64,000 nt of DNA. Origin: Drechslerella dactyloides (Eukaryota > Ascomycota > Orbiliomycetes > Orbiliales > Orbiliaceae). Within the stretch, counting starts at the first letter, position 1; each line of letters begins with the position of its first letter. The notes beneath the pieces were generated by a model that saw only the letters and a program-made list of their open reading frames with translations, was not told where the DNA came from and did not search any database. The stretch lies in assembly GCA_020064725.1 (NCBI GenBank), contig JAGTWJ010000001.1, positions 5,766,001 through 5,830,000 on the forward strand. Reading direction: 5' to 3'. Position numbers and translations under genes: made by a program. Shown piece by piece: positions 1 through 11,681 of the stretch.

Positions 1-100
1 TGTTTGAAAGCTGCTGAGCCATATCTTGTGCTCGCTCTGTATCGGATAAGTTCTAGGCAACCAACATATTTGTAGCTATTCAGGCACCACGCGCAGCATA

Positions 101-379
101 CTACACGGGAACGAATGGAGATTGCATCTTTGCTTGGCAGCTGTGCCACGGACCCGCTGAAAATGCAATTGTTGAGGCAATCAAATCCAGCACACGAGTT
201 GCTTCAAAACTTCCATATATGGAATCCTCGCCTCCCGCCCACTTCCAGCAATCGGTGTTGACTTGAATCGATTCTAGGTCTTGTAGAAGGCTACATGCAG
301 AGACGGGAGAAAAGACAGCAACAATGATATTAGCTTGCACAAGCAAACACAAAACGGCGACACCACGGCGATGAGCCAT
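101..379 (-). CDS. putative small secreted cysteine-containing protein
   Basis: An unbroken 92-codon frame starts at the ATG whose complement is at 377-379. The N-terminus looks like a signal peptide: basic MAHRRG, a hydrophobic core (VAVLCLLVQANIIVAVF) and a small-residue cleavage context near PVSA/CS. The mature part of about 65 residues has three cysteines, in CSLL, NTDCWKW and WHSCQ. This fits a small secreted protein of the kind common in filamentous fungi, but I recognise no family. An upstream in-frame ATG would add 17 residues ahead of the signal peptide, so the internal ATG is preferred. There is no second exon and no supporting neighbour. It could be a chance frame; the case rests on the signal peptide alone. 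Confidence 0.35.
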   Translation of the reverse strand: MAHRRGVAVLCLLVQANIIVAVFSPVSACSLLQDLESIQVNTDCWKWAGGEDSIYGSFEATRVLDLIASTIAFSAGPWHSCQAKMQSPFVPV

Positions 380-867
380 TGCATTGGCACCATTTGGTGG
401 TACTGACCTATCTTGCATCCCAAATGGCACAAGTCTTATGCGCCCTGCCTGCTATCCGTGTTTGCTGATTTCGATATTGAAGGCTGGTGCTTTATATTTA
501 GTTCGAGTCTCGAGGACGCTGACTATACCTGCGAATTTGACTAAATTAGTTCCCAGCCATAGTGACCTCTACTGATATCTGCTGATTCAGGCACTTAGCA
601 CCTAGCCAAAGGTGTTATTTCATGCGCTCTAGTTATTCCTGAGGGCCGTTCTAATATGCACATCCCCAAGTTGGCATTGTCAAATTTGCAACTTTGAGAC
701 CATGGCCAGGCCTGCAGGACCATAATATGGCCTACAAGGCCCTGACACCAAAGCCAGCTCTCAGGAGCAGACACGCACATCAAGTCACAATTCCAGTACT
801 ATATCATAAATGTAAATTGATTCCTATATTTCCAGTAACCTCCTAAATATCGTCATGAGATCAAACA
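380..867. other. intergenic, no gene seen
   Basis: This is the divergent spacer between the small secreted-protein candidate (-) and the membrane protein at 868 (+). Only short frames without coding character are present. It probably holds both promoters. Confidence 0.5.
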
Positions 868-2295
868 ATGATATTGGACAATACAATCGCATCGGTTCAA
901 CCATTGATTCAAAGAAGCGACCAACCACCAACCAAGCATAACCAAAGCATCAGTTCTACTACTCCCGCAGCTCCTCAGTCTTGCGTTTCAACCTCTATTG
1001 GAAACTCTACGCAGTCAAACCCAAGCTGTACAGAATTGGCCCACAGTAACTCAGGCTGGATGATAGCAGTCGGCTTAATAGTCTTCGTACTTGGAGCTAC
1101 GATGTTAGTTGTGTGCTGGTGGCGTCGAAACAGCCGTAGCTCCGTCCGCCAGAGTCAACTAAAATTCGGGCTTTGGGGAAGACTGAAGCCCGAAGATCCT
1201 GAGCACGAATACGATCTGGATCTTGATGGTACTACCGCAACAGACAACCTCTCATCCAGTCGCAGTGGCGGAATCATCATCAGCAGACCGCGGAGTAGGT
1301 GTACCTCTAGCCCCTCCTGAGATTTCTCCAAACTCTCGGCCCGTCCCCACTTCGTCCACAGTGCAGAATCTAATTCGTGAATATCATCGATCATATTTTA
1401 TCATATACGATAGAACCGATCAAAACCTTTAGATTTCCCAGTTTTTCAAACCGAGTACCTCCTCTCGATGACGCCGCGATATTGAAAGCATTCAACGAAC
1501 TCGACAACCGCATCACAGATCACGTCAGCAATTTCTGGCACAACGGCAGCACTACGTCTACGGAGTATCAAGAGTGCATCAGATCGCAACAGTCTAGGGC
1601 GTCTTGGTCTCGGATCCTACATGATGGACAGCCTTTACTGGTTGATCTTGCAGCTCGGACCCAAATGTTTCGCGCAATTCTTGCGTACCATGTCTATGCT
1701 ACAATCGTGGACTGGAAAGCACTATTCCCACAGCACGAAGATACCAAGGAAGCAGAAGGTACCCATTCTTGTCCTAACTCCTTCATCGAGATGCGACATC
1801 AGGATATCTTTAACTGACTTCGATATACTTCCTGCCATGAAAGATATGACTGCTCGTCGAGCTATATGCCGTAGCGTAGAATCGGGAACATCCAGCATCA
1901 GTATTGCTGAACGGGCAAACTTCATACGCGATCTTTTAGAAAGGGCATCCGAACATCATCTCCCCACACAGAGCAGAGATGAACGTTCGGATCTACGACG
2001 TCAGAATTTGTACGAGATTGCGCTGATTGCTGTTTCCATCAGCATTCAGCTAGCATCACAACTCGACGATTTCAAGTTTGAGTTCCGAAACAAAGACGGG
2101 GTTTCAACTCCGGGCAGGGCACTACTCGAAGTCAAGCTACTTGGGGAGACAGAGGTAGATATGTCTACCATCGAGGTGGTGAACGGGATGGAAAATGGAA
2201 CGGTCAGAGCTCTGGTAGCACCCGGCATAATTCGAGTACTAAGAAAGAATGGAAAGGAGCATGTTATCAGAAAAGCGCAGGTGTGGATGGCATAG
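868..2295 (+). CDS. single-pass membrane protein of unknown function, three exons
   Basis: The model is 868-1298, 1433-1758 and 1844-2295, giving 402 aa with every splice phase consistent. Donors are GTGTAC and GTACCC; the second intron has a TTAACTGAC branch region. Residues 1-65 are Ser/Thr/Pro/Asn-rich with NxS/T sites, an extracellular-type segment without a clear signal peptide. Residues about 66-85 (MIAVGLIVFVLGATMLVVCWW) form one transmembrane helix followed by basic RRNSR. The remaining 300 residues are a cytosolic-type domain rich in charged helices, including a block around KAFNELDNRITDHVSNF, and end with basic residues. I know similar architectures only as fungal hypothetical proteins and assign no function. 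The first intron is the least certain: a shorter one at about 1229-1274 would also be open but joins the next exon in the wrong phase. Confidence 0.55.
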
Positions 2296-2911
2296 TCATA
2301 TTATTGTATATTGTGCTATATCTATAACCTATTTTGTTGCTTGAGATTTCGCAGGTATAGTTGATATAATAACTAATTGTTGGAGTAATTTTATATTTTA
2401 TTTATCATTCCAAATGACGTTTTATGCAAAAATCCGTATGAGGCCCTGGATAACGTGGCTAGACCTAACATCGAGTAAAATTTATGTGCATGTACAAAGT
2501 TGAATTCGATGAAATATTATTAATTTTCAAGGCCTTCGATTCACCCAGCTTTAGTTCTTATATAGCCCAGACGACCAGGCCAAGGAGAAATTTGGAAGAG
2601 TGATAGATCAGAGATTGTGACATTCATATGTGTATAGGGTCTCGCGCGTATATACCGGATATTGAACTTGTAACAGCCAATCCACAGATTGTAGGAGTAC
2701 AAAGGAAGAAGAAAACCTTCTGTAAACAAAGAATGATATCGCAGCTACAACGACTAGACTAGAGACGAACAAAATATGAAACAAACAAACGTCCTTGTTC
2801 TAATACCCGCCTAGTATCCTCTGGTCTTGCAGCATGTAAACACTGACCTAGAAGATCCATCCCTTAGAATATACTTAAGCTAATAAGCTCACAGGAACAG
2901 ATCTGGATTAA
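2296..2911. other. intergenic spacer between convergent genes
   Basis: AT-rich sequence between two convergent genes, expected to hold both 3' ends. No coding-like frame was seen. Confidence 0.5.
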
Positions 2912-3703
2912 TTATCCTTCATGATTATTCATAATTTCCTCCAGAATTTGGCGGCCAAGGGACTCCAAGTCAGCAGAGGTGGCCTCAACCTCCAGCCAGC
3001 TGCGATTACTTTCTTGTGTCGAAGTCGACTCTACTCCTTGGACGCGGACTTCCCTAATGCTGACAGTAGCTACGCGGGAGCATCTTCTCTCCTCGAGAGA
3101 GACATTTTCCGAATGTCTGTGATTAACGTTTCGTGGTGCCGCATACAACAGGTGTTCCTCCACCATTATTCTCAGGGCGGATCTTTTGTATTGTTGACGA
3201 ATGCTGCTTGCACTTGTACTGGGAGCCCTGTTCTGGATGACCTCGACTGGCTCTTGTTTCGCCTCGCGGCTATTGAGGGAGATATCTAGCCATATTTCTT
3301 GCCTGATAACAGACATTTTTTTACAGGTTCTGTTGATCTCTTCTCGAACTTCGTTTCCGTATCCGCCGCCCAGGAGATGTCGGCGACATGCCGCCCGAAG
3401 GAATGGATTCCGCTGATGGATTTTCATTTTCAGGTTGTCGATGAGGTTTGTGAGCCGGTTGATCTCGATCCCGAGGTTATGGACGGAATGTTCGCAGTCG
3501 TTTCTGTAGCGGGCTGAGAGCTCTGAGCGGCTTAGGAAATCTGCGAGGCTTGCTAGCTGTCGTTCAGCTTCTTTCACTTCCATGACGAGGTTTTTCACAG
3601 CAGACTGTGCAATTTTGCTGTCCTTGAATAGATCACCAGGTCGTTTGATCCTCATAGTAAGAGAGTTCATGTGATCGAGGCACATTGAACCTGTTCCCTC
3701 CAT
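2912..3703 (-). CDS. coiled-coil protein of unknown function (5' end uncertain)
   Basis: A long frame on the minus strand reads from an ATG at 3703 to the stop at 2912 (263 aa). It is rich in Glu/Lys/Arg/Leu heptads, for example SAVKNLVMEVKEAERQLASL and GIEINRLTNLIDNLKMKI, so long helices or a coiled coil are likely. A second coding-like frame lies immediately upstream at about 3667-3880 (ELYDQLRQGASKRC, then a region ending LETWREQVQC). It has no ATG of its own and probably belongs to an upstream exon, but I could not find a splice pair with matching phase. The true protein may therefore be longer at the N-terminus. No catalytic motif or known domain was recognised. Confidence 0.45.
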   Translation of the reverse strand: MEGTGSMCLDHMNSLTMRIKRPGDLFKDSKIAQSAVKNLVMEVKEAERQLASLADFLSRSELSARYRNDCEHSVHNLGIEINRLTNLIDNLKMKIHQRNPFLRAACRRHLLGGGYGNEVREEINRTCKKMSVIRQEIWLDISLNSREAKQEPVEVIQNRAPSTSASSIRQQYKRSALRIMVEEHLLYAAPRNVNHRHSENVSLEERRCSRVATVSIREVRVQGVESTSTQESNRSWLEVEATSADLESLGRQILEEIMNNHEG

Positions 3704-3903
3704 GTCTCTAGTGTGCACTGTATATACGATGAAAAAAATCGACCGAATATGCGAGTTGATAGATGTAAGAGAGGCTCTTGGACTGTTTCAGAGCAACGTT
3801 TTGACGCTCCTTGCCGAAGTTGATCGTAAAGTTCGCGATTCAATACGGGAGTTGACTGGGTTCCGTGCGGAATGATAAACAATATCAGCTGAACTCGAAC
3901 TGG

Positions 3904-6900
3904 GTAAATCCGTATGGAACTAGGTAAATGAATGAGGTCTGAATACGCAACGGGGCTGGAATAATTCCAACGTTATTAAGTGCGAACGAAATCTCAAAGT
4001 GCAAGGGCACATATATAAAACCCTGGAACAGAGAAACGCCTAAAATCAGGTTCCAGCCACTCCAGATCTCCTAGGATCTTACTAATATATTCAGCCACTT
4101 GCGCACCCAATAGCACGCACCCTAAAGACTGAAATTCCCTTTCACGCCCAGGCTTTCACAAGAAACTCTTCAGGATCTACCGCATCACATCGTATGCCCT
4201 TGAGCTACCGACCTATAGAGTTGAAAAGAGCTCAATCATTAACTATGTGTAAATCCACTAGAGCCGATACGAGTGGTTAATCGATCAGTATCGATATATA
4301 TCGCCATCGATATCGCTAAGATTCATAGATCTGTTATTTCATTCGACTAGCTTTCGATTTCATGCATGCATCGCTTTGCCGGCTTGGAACAACTCTAAGC
4401 TGTCAAGTTGCTATCCTTGCCTTGCCCTAGCCGCCGATTAATTGAACGCTTTCAGCCGGATAGTCACACCAGCATGGTATATGTTGTGCCGTCCCTATGA
4501 GATTACAGGCCAGATAGCTATATGAATGAGAGAATAGGGCCCCTGTCTGCACGTAGCACACGACGCCCAATGGCCAATAGTCACGATACTGTCTCGTTTG
4601 TTTTGACGAGAAAGTGGTTAGCCCTGTAAGATGTCCCGTCTTGCAAGATGCCTATAGGTAGCCTACCTGGATAAAAATACGACACGGCTCAAGCCCCCTC
4701 AACTAGTCCTGGGGTGAGGCTTGAATAGGTGCCGCTTTCACTACTGATCTCGAGAATATACGTCGAAGGCAAACCTACAGCGTGAGGCGAGCTTAAGCGC
4801 CATAGCCCACATCGCAAGTTTGCTCTAAATTTCGCCCCTCCTGACGCCCCCTACTATTATTGTAATTTTCTTTAGGTTATCCGGCTCGAGACGAAGTTCG
4901 ATATCAATCCTTCCACCCCGCGGTCTCGAAGCGCTGTCGATTAGGCAATCGCGCCAAGACGGCACGAGCAGCGACACAGCCTTCGGACGTTTCAGTATCG
5001 ATTCTAGTTCTGGACGTGTATGGGACGACTCTTTTATCTCCAAAAGACTGACTCTATCTCTCTAATATGGCGGCATAACCTAGATTCTTGCTACACACGC
5101 CTATGATACCATACCTCGCGCCCCTGGCATCCTGCGTAGTTTATTATGCTGATGATGTTTGTGCATGCCATTTTAAATTCCAGGAATCGATATCTATCAC
5201 GCCTTCAGATTCTGGGATCCGCTCCACACATATGGGTAGTTTCGGCTTCCAGCAAAATTTGGCAGTCACAGGTTTGCATAAGTAGCGCAGTTGAAGCGGC
5301 CACACAAATTCGATCGGACAGGGTGCCCGTATTCAGGTGCTTGTTGGCTAGTGGGGGTGGGCACATGGATGGAAACTCAAATACATATATATAGTCCCTG
5401 CAAGTTGCACGCGGGAGAAATCTAGCTACTGCTATAGCGCTACTAGTCAACAGCCATACGCTCGTAAATCATGTCTTGTCCAGGCACAGGCACGAGGTCC
5501 CCACCAAGCCGAACATATGGGTGGGTGACACAAATCCATTTAAACGGTAGCTCCAGTGTCCCGAATAGTTCTCATGCAAATTCCCGTAGCAGCCGTGTAG
5601 TCTCGGGGACGTGCAGCCGTGTGTACGACATACGTATAGGCTGAGTATCGCGTGCCAAAAAAGTACTGTCGACTCTCGCGTAACAATACTGTGCCTATCT
5701 GACTCGATAGTACCAAAAAAGTATTATTCGAGCCAGTTGATCAATGCTCAGAATCCGATAGAGATTGGGAAGGATTGGGAGACCCTCCACTAATAACAAG
5801 GATCGCGCTCCCGGGACCACGGTTCTCCTCCGCTTTGTTTAGACTGAATATGACATATCACATTGTTGCAGTAACTGAGTATCTTGCACTGTAACATTAT
5901 ATCAATGTCACAGGTCAGAAGAAATTGCTTGGGATGAACCCAGACGTGAGTTTCGCGAATATATCGTATTCCAAGGTAGCACGAATAGCAATGGCCAGGA
6001 TAAATGTAACGGGCGATCTTCCTAGGATTTCTGCGTGGGGCTATCAGATGCCGTTACATCATAAATAACCTCAGAAATCCTATAATTAAATTGCCAGAGG
6101 CGTCGTTTCCAGCTTATGTTCGGGATCTGATATCTTGCGTGAAGGTTTCAAAATGGTCACGAGCTAACAATTACTAGCATTGTTGCAATGCTGTATTGTC
6201 CGTGTTGTATACATGCTCGACAGGCGCCTAGGCTAGGTCTGGCCTCCAGATATCCCAAATGGCTAGTCTAGATGCATCGATAGATCGATAAAGACTAAAC
6301 TAGTCTCGGGGACACTATCCGAGCTGTCTAGTAAAGCAGACACCCTCTAGAGCTGCGGTATATACCAGCATATAATCCACAAGTGGCTGTATGCTTCTCG
6401 TTCACGAGACAAGACTGTAGTCGTACCAATATCCGACAGTGTTCTCGGCTAGAATGGCCGCGAAATTATATTCAAGATGAGCAGTCAAATGTATAATTGA
6501 CATTGTTCACACGACAAGGGCATCCAGTCCTTCCCCGATAAATTTAGCAAAAGCCCAAGAGCTGGCACAAATTGCGAAAAGAAAAAACGACAAGAAAAAA
6601 AAGAGAAGGCCCTTCATTCTATAAAGGAGAAACGCCAGCTAACAAGACCCACCGGTAACTAAGCTTATAAGTACTTGTCACCGGCTCCAACCACGATATA
6701 TCATTACCAAGCTCTTTCACGCACGCGCGTGCCTATACCCTTCCGTACCCATATGCGAATGATGCGTATATACATGCATGCAGAAACCGACCGCTTTTGA
6801 GATCGCGGAGACAAAGCTGAGAAGAAGAGAGACAAACGACAACGACATGAATAACATAGTATCCTACCTCGATATATAAGGTATATAAATAGAGCCCTTG

Positions 6901-7426
6901 AAGCCGATTAAGAAAGGGCGAGATGGTCAGGCTTCATTAAAGAAGCATTCCGAACGAGTGAGAGCAAGGTACTAAGAGCTCCAATATCGAGAAAACCCAG
7001 TTTCCATCAAAGACCAAAGCACATCATGCAAACAGGACAAAACGAGATAGAAGGACGATGATATAATGGTAAATATATCAATGCGTGCAAAAAGGCAATT
7101 ATGAGCAATCGGGAAACGAGAGGCTTGCAGGTTCGAGATGATTTGATGGAGATAGGAGAAAACGCTGACAGCGCACGCCGAAGGTAGGGTCATCAAGACG
7201 AACGCTAAAATGAAAACTGGCTGTAAGACAGAATGCGAAGAAGATATATACTTGAATCAGTTCGACTGTCTAAAGGAATAAATGGCGGCTCGAACCCTTC
7301 ATCGTTTTCTCAAAGCCAAGCTTGCTCCTGCCTTGTAGTTGTATATGATATAGAAGGCATTGGCAATCAGTTGATCAATCAACCGAATGCATTGGGGGCG
7401 GGATGGCAAGGTGATGCGGTATACGC
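3904..7426. other. gene-poor AT-rich region
   Basis: About 3.5 kb without a convincing gene. The longest frames (4825-5043 minus, 5088-5394 plus) are under 85 codons and lack coding character. The region is rich in ATCGAT/ATATAT-type short palindromes (about 4280-4320), has two copies of CATGCATGCA (4361-4370 and 6773-6782) and two exact copies of the 13-mer TAGTCTCGGGGAC (5598-5610 and 6301-6313). Confidence 0.6.
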
Positions 7427-8672
7427 TCACGTTTTCCCATCCCAGTCATGAGGTATGTTCCGTATCGCCTTCTGGACCGCCAGAATATGCTTCAGTTGAT
7501 TGGCCGCATCCGTGGCTTCTTTCAGCTTGTCGGCGACCTCTCCATGCTCACCCTGGGTCAGTTCCCTAACCTTGCGCAGCTCTTCTTCTGTGTGGGCTAT
7601 CCGGTCATTATACGCCTGTTCGATCTTTCTCCTCGCTGTCCCCATCTTCTCTATTTCTTGCCGCTGCTGCTCGATTGTGATTTCCAGCTTCGCTACTGCT
7701 GTCCGATTTCTCTTCTCTTCGGCGGCGATTTCCTCGATCCGCTTCTTAAGCCGGTTAACGCTCGTCTGGTACCTGTCCTCGAGGTGTTTCCATGACGCCA
7801 TGAGGACATCATACTGACGGGCATACCGCTCCTTTTCGGCCTGCTCGGTCGAGAGGTCTTTGGCAAGGTCTGCAACCTTCTGATCCTGCTCGGCGGCGTA
7901 TTTGCGTAGATTTGTTTCGGCGTCTTGACGTCGCTTGAGGTTATCTTCACGCTCAGAGCGGAGCTCTTCGATCTTACGATCCTTGCGAGAGAGGGAGGTC
8001 TACAGAGCGGTTCGACATCAGATTAGCATAACACTCTTCAACTATTCCCTCGGACATCCCTTGCCCCGTGGCAGCTCCATTTCGGACAATCGGGGTGGTG
8101 CGTAGGTATCGGACAACTCAGGGGCGCGAACGGACCTTGTCGATGTTCGTTTGGTGAACTAGATTCTCGTTGATAGATTGTAACGAATCCCGTGATGACC
8201 GAGCAGCTTCCGCCCTACGTTGCTCCTCTTCGCGCTGTATATGTGGAAAGTACACCCGTTAGCACGTGGAAATGCGAACGAACAAAGCCGTCGCGCGTCA
8301 ATTCGCGACCCCTCGCTCCAACAGCGACGGACAGGCGAGCAACCGACCGACCATCGCGGCGGCATGCTGCGAATGGTCGGCGCGAATATGGAGTAGGGAA
8401 GTGATCCCGACCTTCGCAGTCTCGCTTTTCAGCTCCCTCCTTAACCGGTCGTTCTCCGCCATGAGCTTCTCTATCACCCGGCCGCTCTTTCCCGCGCTTC
8501 TACCGATCGATCCGGGGGGCGATACACCGCCGTTCGCACCGACTGACGAGGGCGCGAGTAGGCTGTTCGCGGTAGCCCCGCCGTTTGGGGCGTCGGCGTC
8601 TGAGAATTCATCGGCGTCGATGCGAACGCCGCCGTTCGGATGCGAGTCGTCGGTCATAACCCTGGCTTGCAT
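7427..8672 (-). CDS. She3-like coiled-coil protein
   Basis: Three exons, read right to left: 8672-8412, 8234-8136 and 7999-7427. All junctions keep frame and give 310 aa. Residues 1-60 are Asp/Asn/Gly-rich and disordered. From the block SGRVIEKLMAENDRLRRELK onward the protein is an almost continuous charged coiled coil with repeated KRRQDAE, AEQDQKVADL and EIAAEEKRNRTAV heptads. The block VIEKLMAENDRL followed by SRKDRKIEEL is what I associate with filamentous-fungal proteins annotated as SWI5-dependent HO expression protein 3 (She3, an RNA and myosin adaptor in yeast). That link is from memory and moderate; the coiled-coil call is firm. Both introns use GTC donors (GTCGGG and GTCCGT) with ordinary CAG/TAG acceptors. 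Confidence 0.65.
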
Positions 8673-9411
8673 CCGGAGTGAGGATTCGGCCGCGTCGAAG
8701 TTCGAGAGCGCGCGACCAGCCGTACTACTGTAGGGAACAGTTCAGCGTCGTATCGTCGAGGAGTGCGGCAGTCTGCTAGATCGGCTTAAGCGCTGTGGGA
8801 TGCGATGGGAGTGTACGATCAGGCGTCGGAGATGATGTAGATGGGAGCGGAAAGCGACCTATAACGCGGGAGCAGGCTGGACTATGTTATTCCGAACGGC
8901 GATTTCATGGCCAATGGGGGAGGTCGTGTCGAGGGGCAGCCGGGGTGAGGTGGAGGAAGGACAATGGCGGTGGTGAGCTTCGACGGGAAGCTGACAGGGT
9001 GTTGGACCAGCTGAGGAACTACGAACCGGCGTCGAGGGATGGGAACTGCTTGGTTACGGAGTTTGGCTTCGCACTAGGGAACAACCAAACTCCAGCAGCT
9101 TGTATCGAGTAAACAGAACTAATCAAATTGCCCGAGAGACGAGACGAAGCCATCTGGAGGCTTTTTTATCCCAGATGAAAGTAGTCGCCAGTGTTTCGAC
9201 CTTGTCTGTGGCGGCGGTTGTGGCAGGGCCAATTAAACCCGTGGTCGCGCCTCTGCGGAGAGCAGCCCTTTGTTCGTATGGGGCAGATATCGCCGCCTTT
9301 GATACCGGAGATACCGAGAATGCGCGGTCTCGTGAATGTACAGTGCCTTTTGATGCCCTCTAAGTTCTCGAGCAGAGTATATACATATTCGTCCTTCGCC
9401 ATACCCGATAT
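8673..9411. other. intergenic spacer
   Basis: Spacer between the 5' end of the She3-like gene and the 3' end of Sam50, both on the minus strand. Small plus-strand frames (8795-9112 and 9100-9363) look non-coding: no signal or domain, and biased purine composition. The promoter and 5' leader of the She3-like gene should lie here. Confidence 0.45.
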
Positions 9412-11085
9412 CTACAGAAACTCGATCCCAACTCCGAACTGGAGTCCCTTCCTGGCCCTCTCCGCCCCTTCCTCCCCGTACGCTCCTCTCATGGCCAACG
9501 GCAAGCAGAAGTTCAGCTCGAATCGCGCGACCGGATGGCCGTAGACGATTCCAAAGCCGGCTGCTAGACTTGGCGCCTCGCTCAGCAGCTTGGAAACTGT
9601 ATACCTCATCCCGTCCCCTACACCTGCGTTCTCGGCCCCAGGAGGTCGCTGTAGCGCCAGCAGCCTCCCACCGTTCACGAAAGCCTGGAATCTCAGTCCA
9701 CTGTCCGCGCTCGCCCTCGGGAACGGGAAGAGCATCCCCACGCTACCAGCCACGTACGCGTCGCCTCCCAGCGAATCCTTTCCTGAGTGTGGTCCCAACC
9801 CCCCCGTTTGGAACCCTCGAACGTCATTTGAGCCTCCAATATGGAATCTATCGGCAATGCTGCTGGGCTTCGGGCCTGTCTCTCCGGAAAGCGCGAGCGG
9901 GTATAACACCCCGCCTCTAAAGCTGCTGGTAACACTGACGCCTTTGAACAGTGGAAAAGCCAGACCAGTCTCCAGTTCGGACCTCAAATGCGCTACAGTG
10001 CCTCTCAAGGGCCCATATCCAGCGATAGAGTTCCGTAACCGCAGAAGCGTGCCAGTAGACGGTAGAATCGGACTGTCACGTGTATCGCGGGCAATTATAT
10101 GTGTCAATGCCGACTTGACGCTATCCCCGGCGTCGCGCCGGACGCTGGGACTGGCATCTTCATGCAGCGAAGTGATAGTGCGCCACAGTCCCTCGTAGCT
10201 TATCGATTGATTTAGACGATAGGCGGGCGTAGCCCAGCGGACGGTGCCGATTATGCCCTTCGAGAGTTCCGTGTGACTGGAATGGGAGTTGTCGCGTGCA
10301 GCCGAGAGAGCCTTGAGTTCGAAAGAAGCGAGAGGACTGGCGTTTATCGGAGTTGTGAATGTCGCGTCGTATGCAGAGCGGGTGCGCGTTCCGGCAGAGG
10401 CGGTGGCGTGGAGCGATTCCGCGCCACCAAAGACATTCCGGAGGGTTGCTTGGCCATACGCAGAGCCCTCGGTATTACCTAGATCCGTGCCGGTTTTAAG
10501 GAGAACCCGAGAGCGCTCTTTAACATTGATGGTCGCCGTGAGTGGGATAGGATCGTTAGGTTTCGATGGATCGAAGGTGTAGGATGGTGGGGTATCGAGG
10601 TAAAAGGGAGTGTTCGGGTGGAAGATATCTAGAGAAATGCACCCAACGTCAGACATCCCCGTAAGAGCAACCGTTCAGACAGGACGAGTGACATACCAAA
10701 GTAGCGCAGACTACCAATCGTCCTGTTCAACTCAGCCAGTGCATCCCGTAGCGTCAGTTCGCCTCTGTCGCTCCGGTCTAACGAGGGTTTAACGACTTTT
10801 TCAAGGAAGGACCGACGGGTTCTGCCAGCGCCAGAAATCGTAATAGAATCGAAATATACCGGCTGGGAAGAGTGCTCCTGGATGGTCTCCGCTGCTCGCT
10901 GTTGGGCCTTCAGAGCGATCTCTTCCTCGCGTGCTTTCTGGGCAGCCTGCTGGGCCGCGACGGCGGCGGGTGAGGCCGCATCCTTGAGGATGTCGAAAAC
11001 CTGGGAGACGGATTAGACGATGCCGGACAGGATCTAGGGCAGATGGAAGCGCTAGACTCACATCCTCGTTCTCTCCAACAGCCAT
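9412..11085 (-). CDS. sam50: Sam50/Tob55, mitochondrial outer-membrane beta-barrel assembly protein
   Basis: Three exons: 11085-11062 (eight codons), 11000-10697 and 10628-9412, giving 514 aa, close to the usual size of about 480-520. Sam50 is the Omp85-family core of the SAM complex, which inserts beta-barrel precursors such as porin and Tom40 into the mitochondrial outer membrane. Residues about 9-120 carry an Ala/Gln/Glu helix and a single POTRA-like domain (VYFDSITISGAGRTR, then TLRDALAELNRTIGSLRYFD). The rest is the bacterial-surface-antigen barrel, with alternating strands and the typical late motifs FHIGGSNDVRGFQ and GGDAYVAGSVGMLFPFP. The C-terminus ends QFGVGIEFL, the aromatic/hydrophobic ending expected of a last barrel strand. 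Large antisense frames (for example 9590-10198) are shadows of it. Confidence 0.93.
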
Positions 11086-11681
11086 TAGGCCGGTTTTGGG
11101 GCGTCAATGGACGGAGAGGATGGGTGTCGATGAGAAGTGGTAGTGGTGACGTTGGAGGAGGACAGAAATATCCCACGACTTTCGGTTAACCAAACAGATT
11201 TGGCTGGGTGGTGTTGGGACGTCACCAAACGGCCTGTCACAAGCGGAACAATACTACGCACAACGATCCAATGACCCATCGAGAAGCCATGATCCATAGA
11301 ATTCTAAATTTAAAGAGGTACTATCGTACGGCGTAAATACTTACAATGAAGCAACGGAAGGGTCCAAAAGACAAAACTTCAAAAACTCAGCCTCAAAATG
11401 GTATACAAACAAGATACATCTGCTAAAATTACAGCCACGGCGGTCCTCCGCCTGGCTTCGATGCCAGTTCTTCGCCAACCAAATGAACACGCAAGATGCA
11501 TGCAAATAGAAGCGTGGATATTGCCTCAAAAGAGTTGTCGGAGAATGTCCAAACACAATATCATGCGCAGATTCAAACCCGCCAGGTCGGTGTCGATATA
11601 CGGTAGGGGAGGTGACAATCTAAGTCATGTTGAGCCCAAACTTACGTAAAAGCCATCCAATATTTAGCATTCTCGTTCGCT
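11086..11681. other. intergenic spacer
   Basis: Between the Sam50 start and the Erv46 3' end (both minus). It should contain the Sam50 promoter and the Erv46 3' UTR. No convincing frame was seen. Confidence 0.5.

Noticed and set aside
4825..5043. 72-codon minus frame with soluble-protein-like composition
   Set aside because: Too short, no splice partner, no family; probably chance.
9590..10198. Long plus-strand open frame
   Set aside because: It is antisense to the Sam50 barrel, has no domain and is explained by codon use of Sam50.
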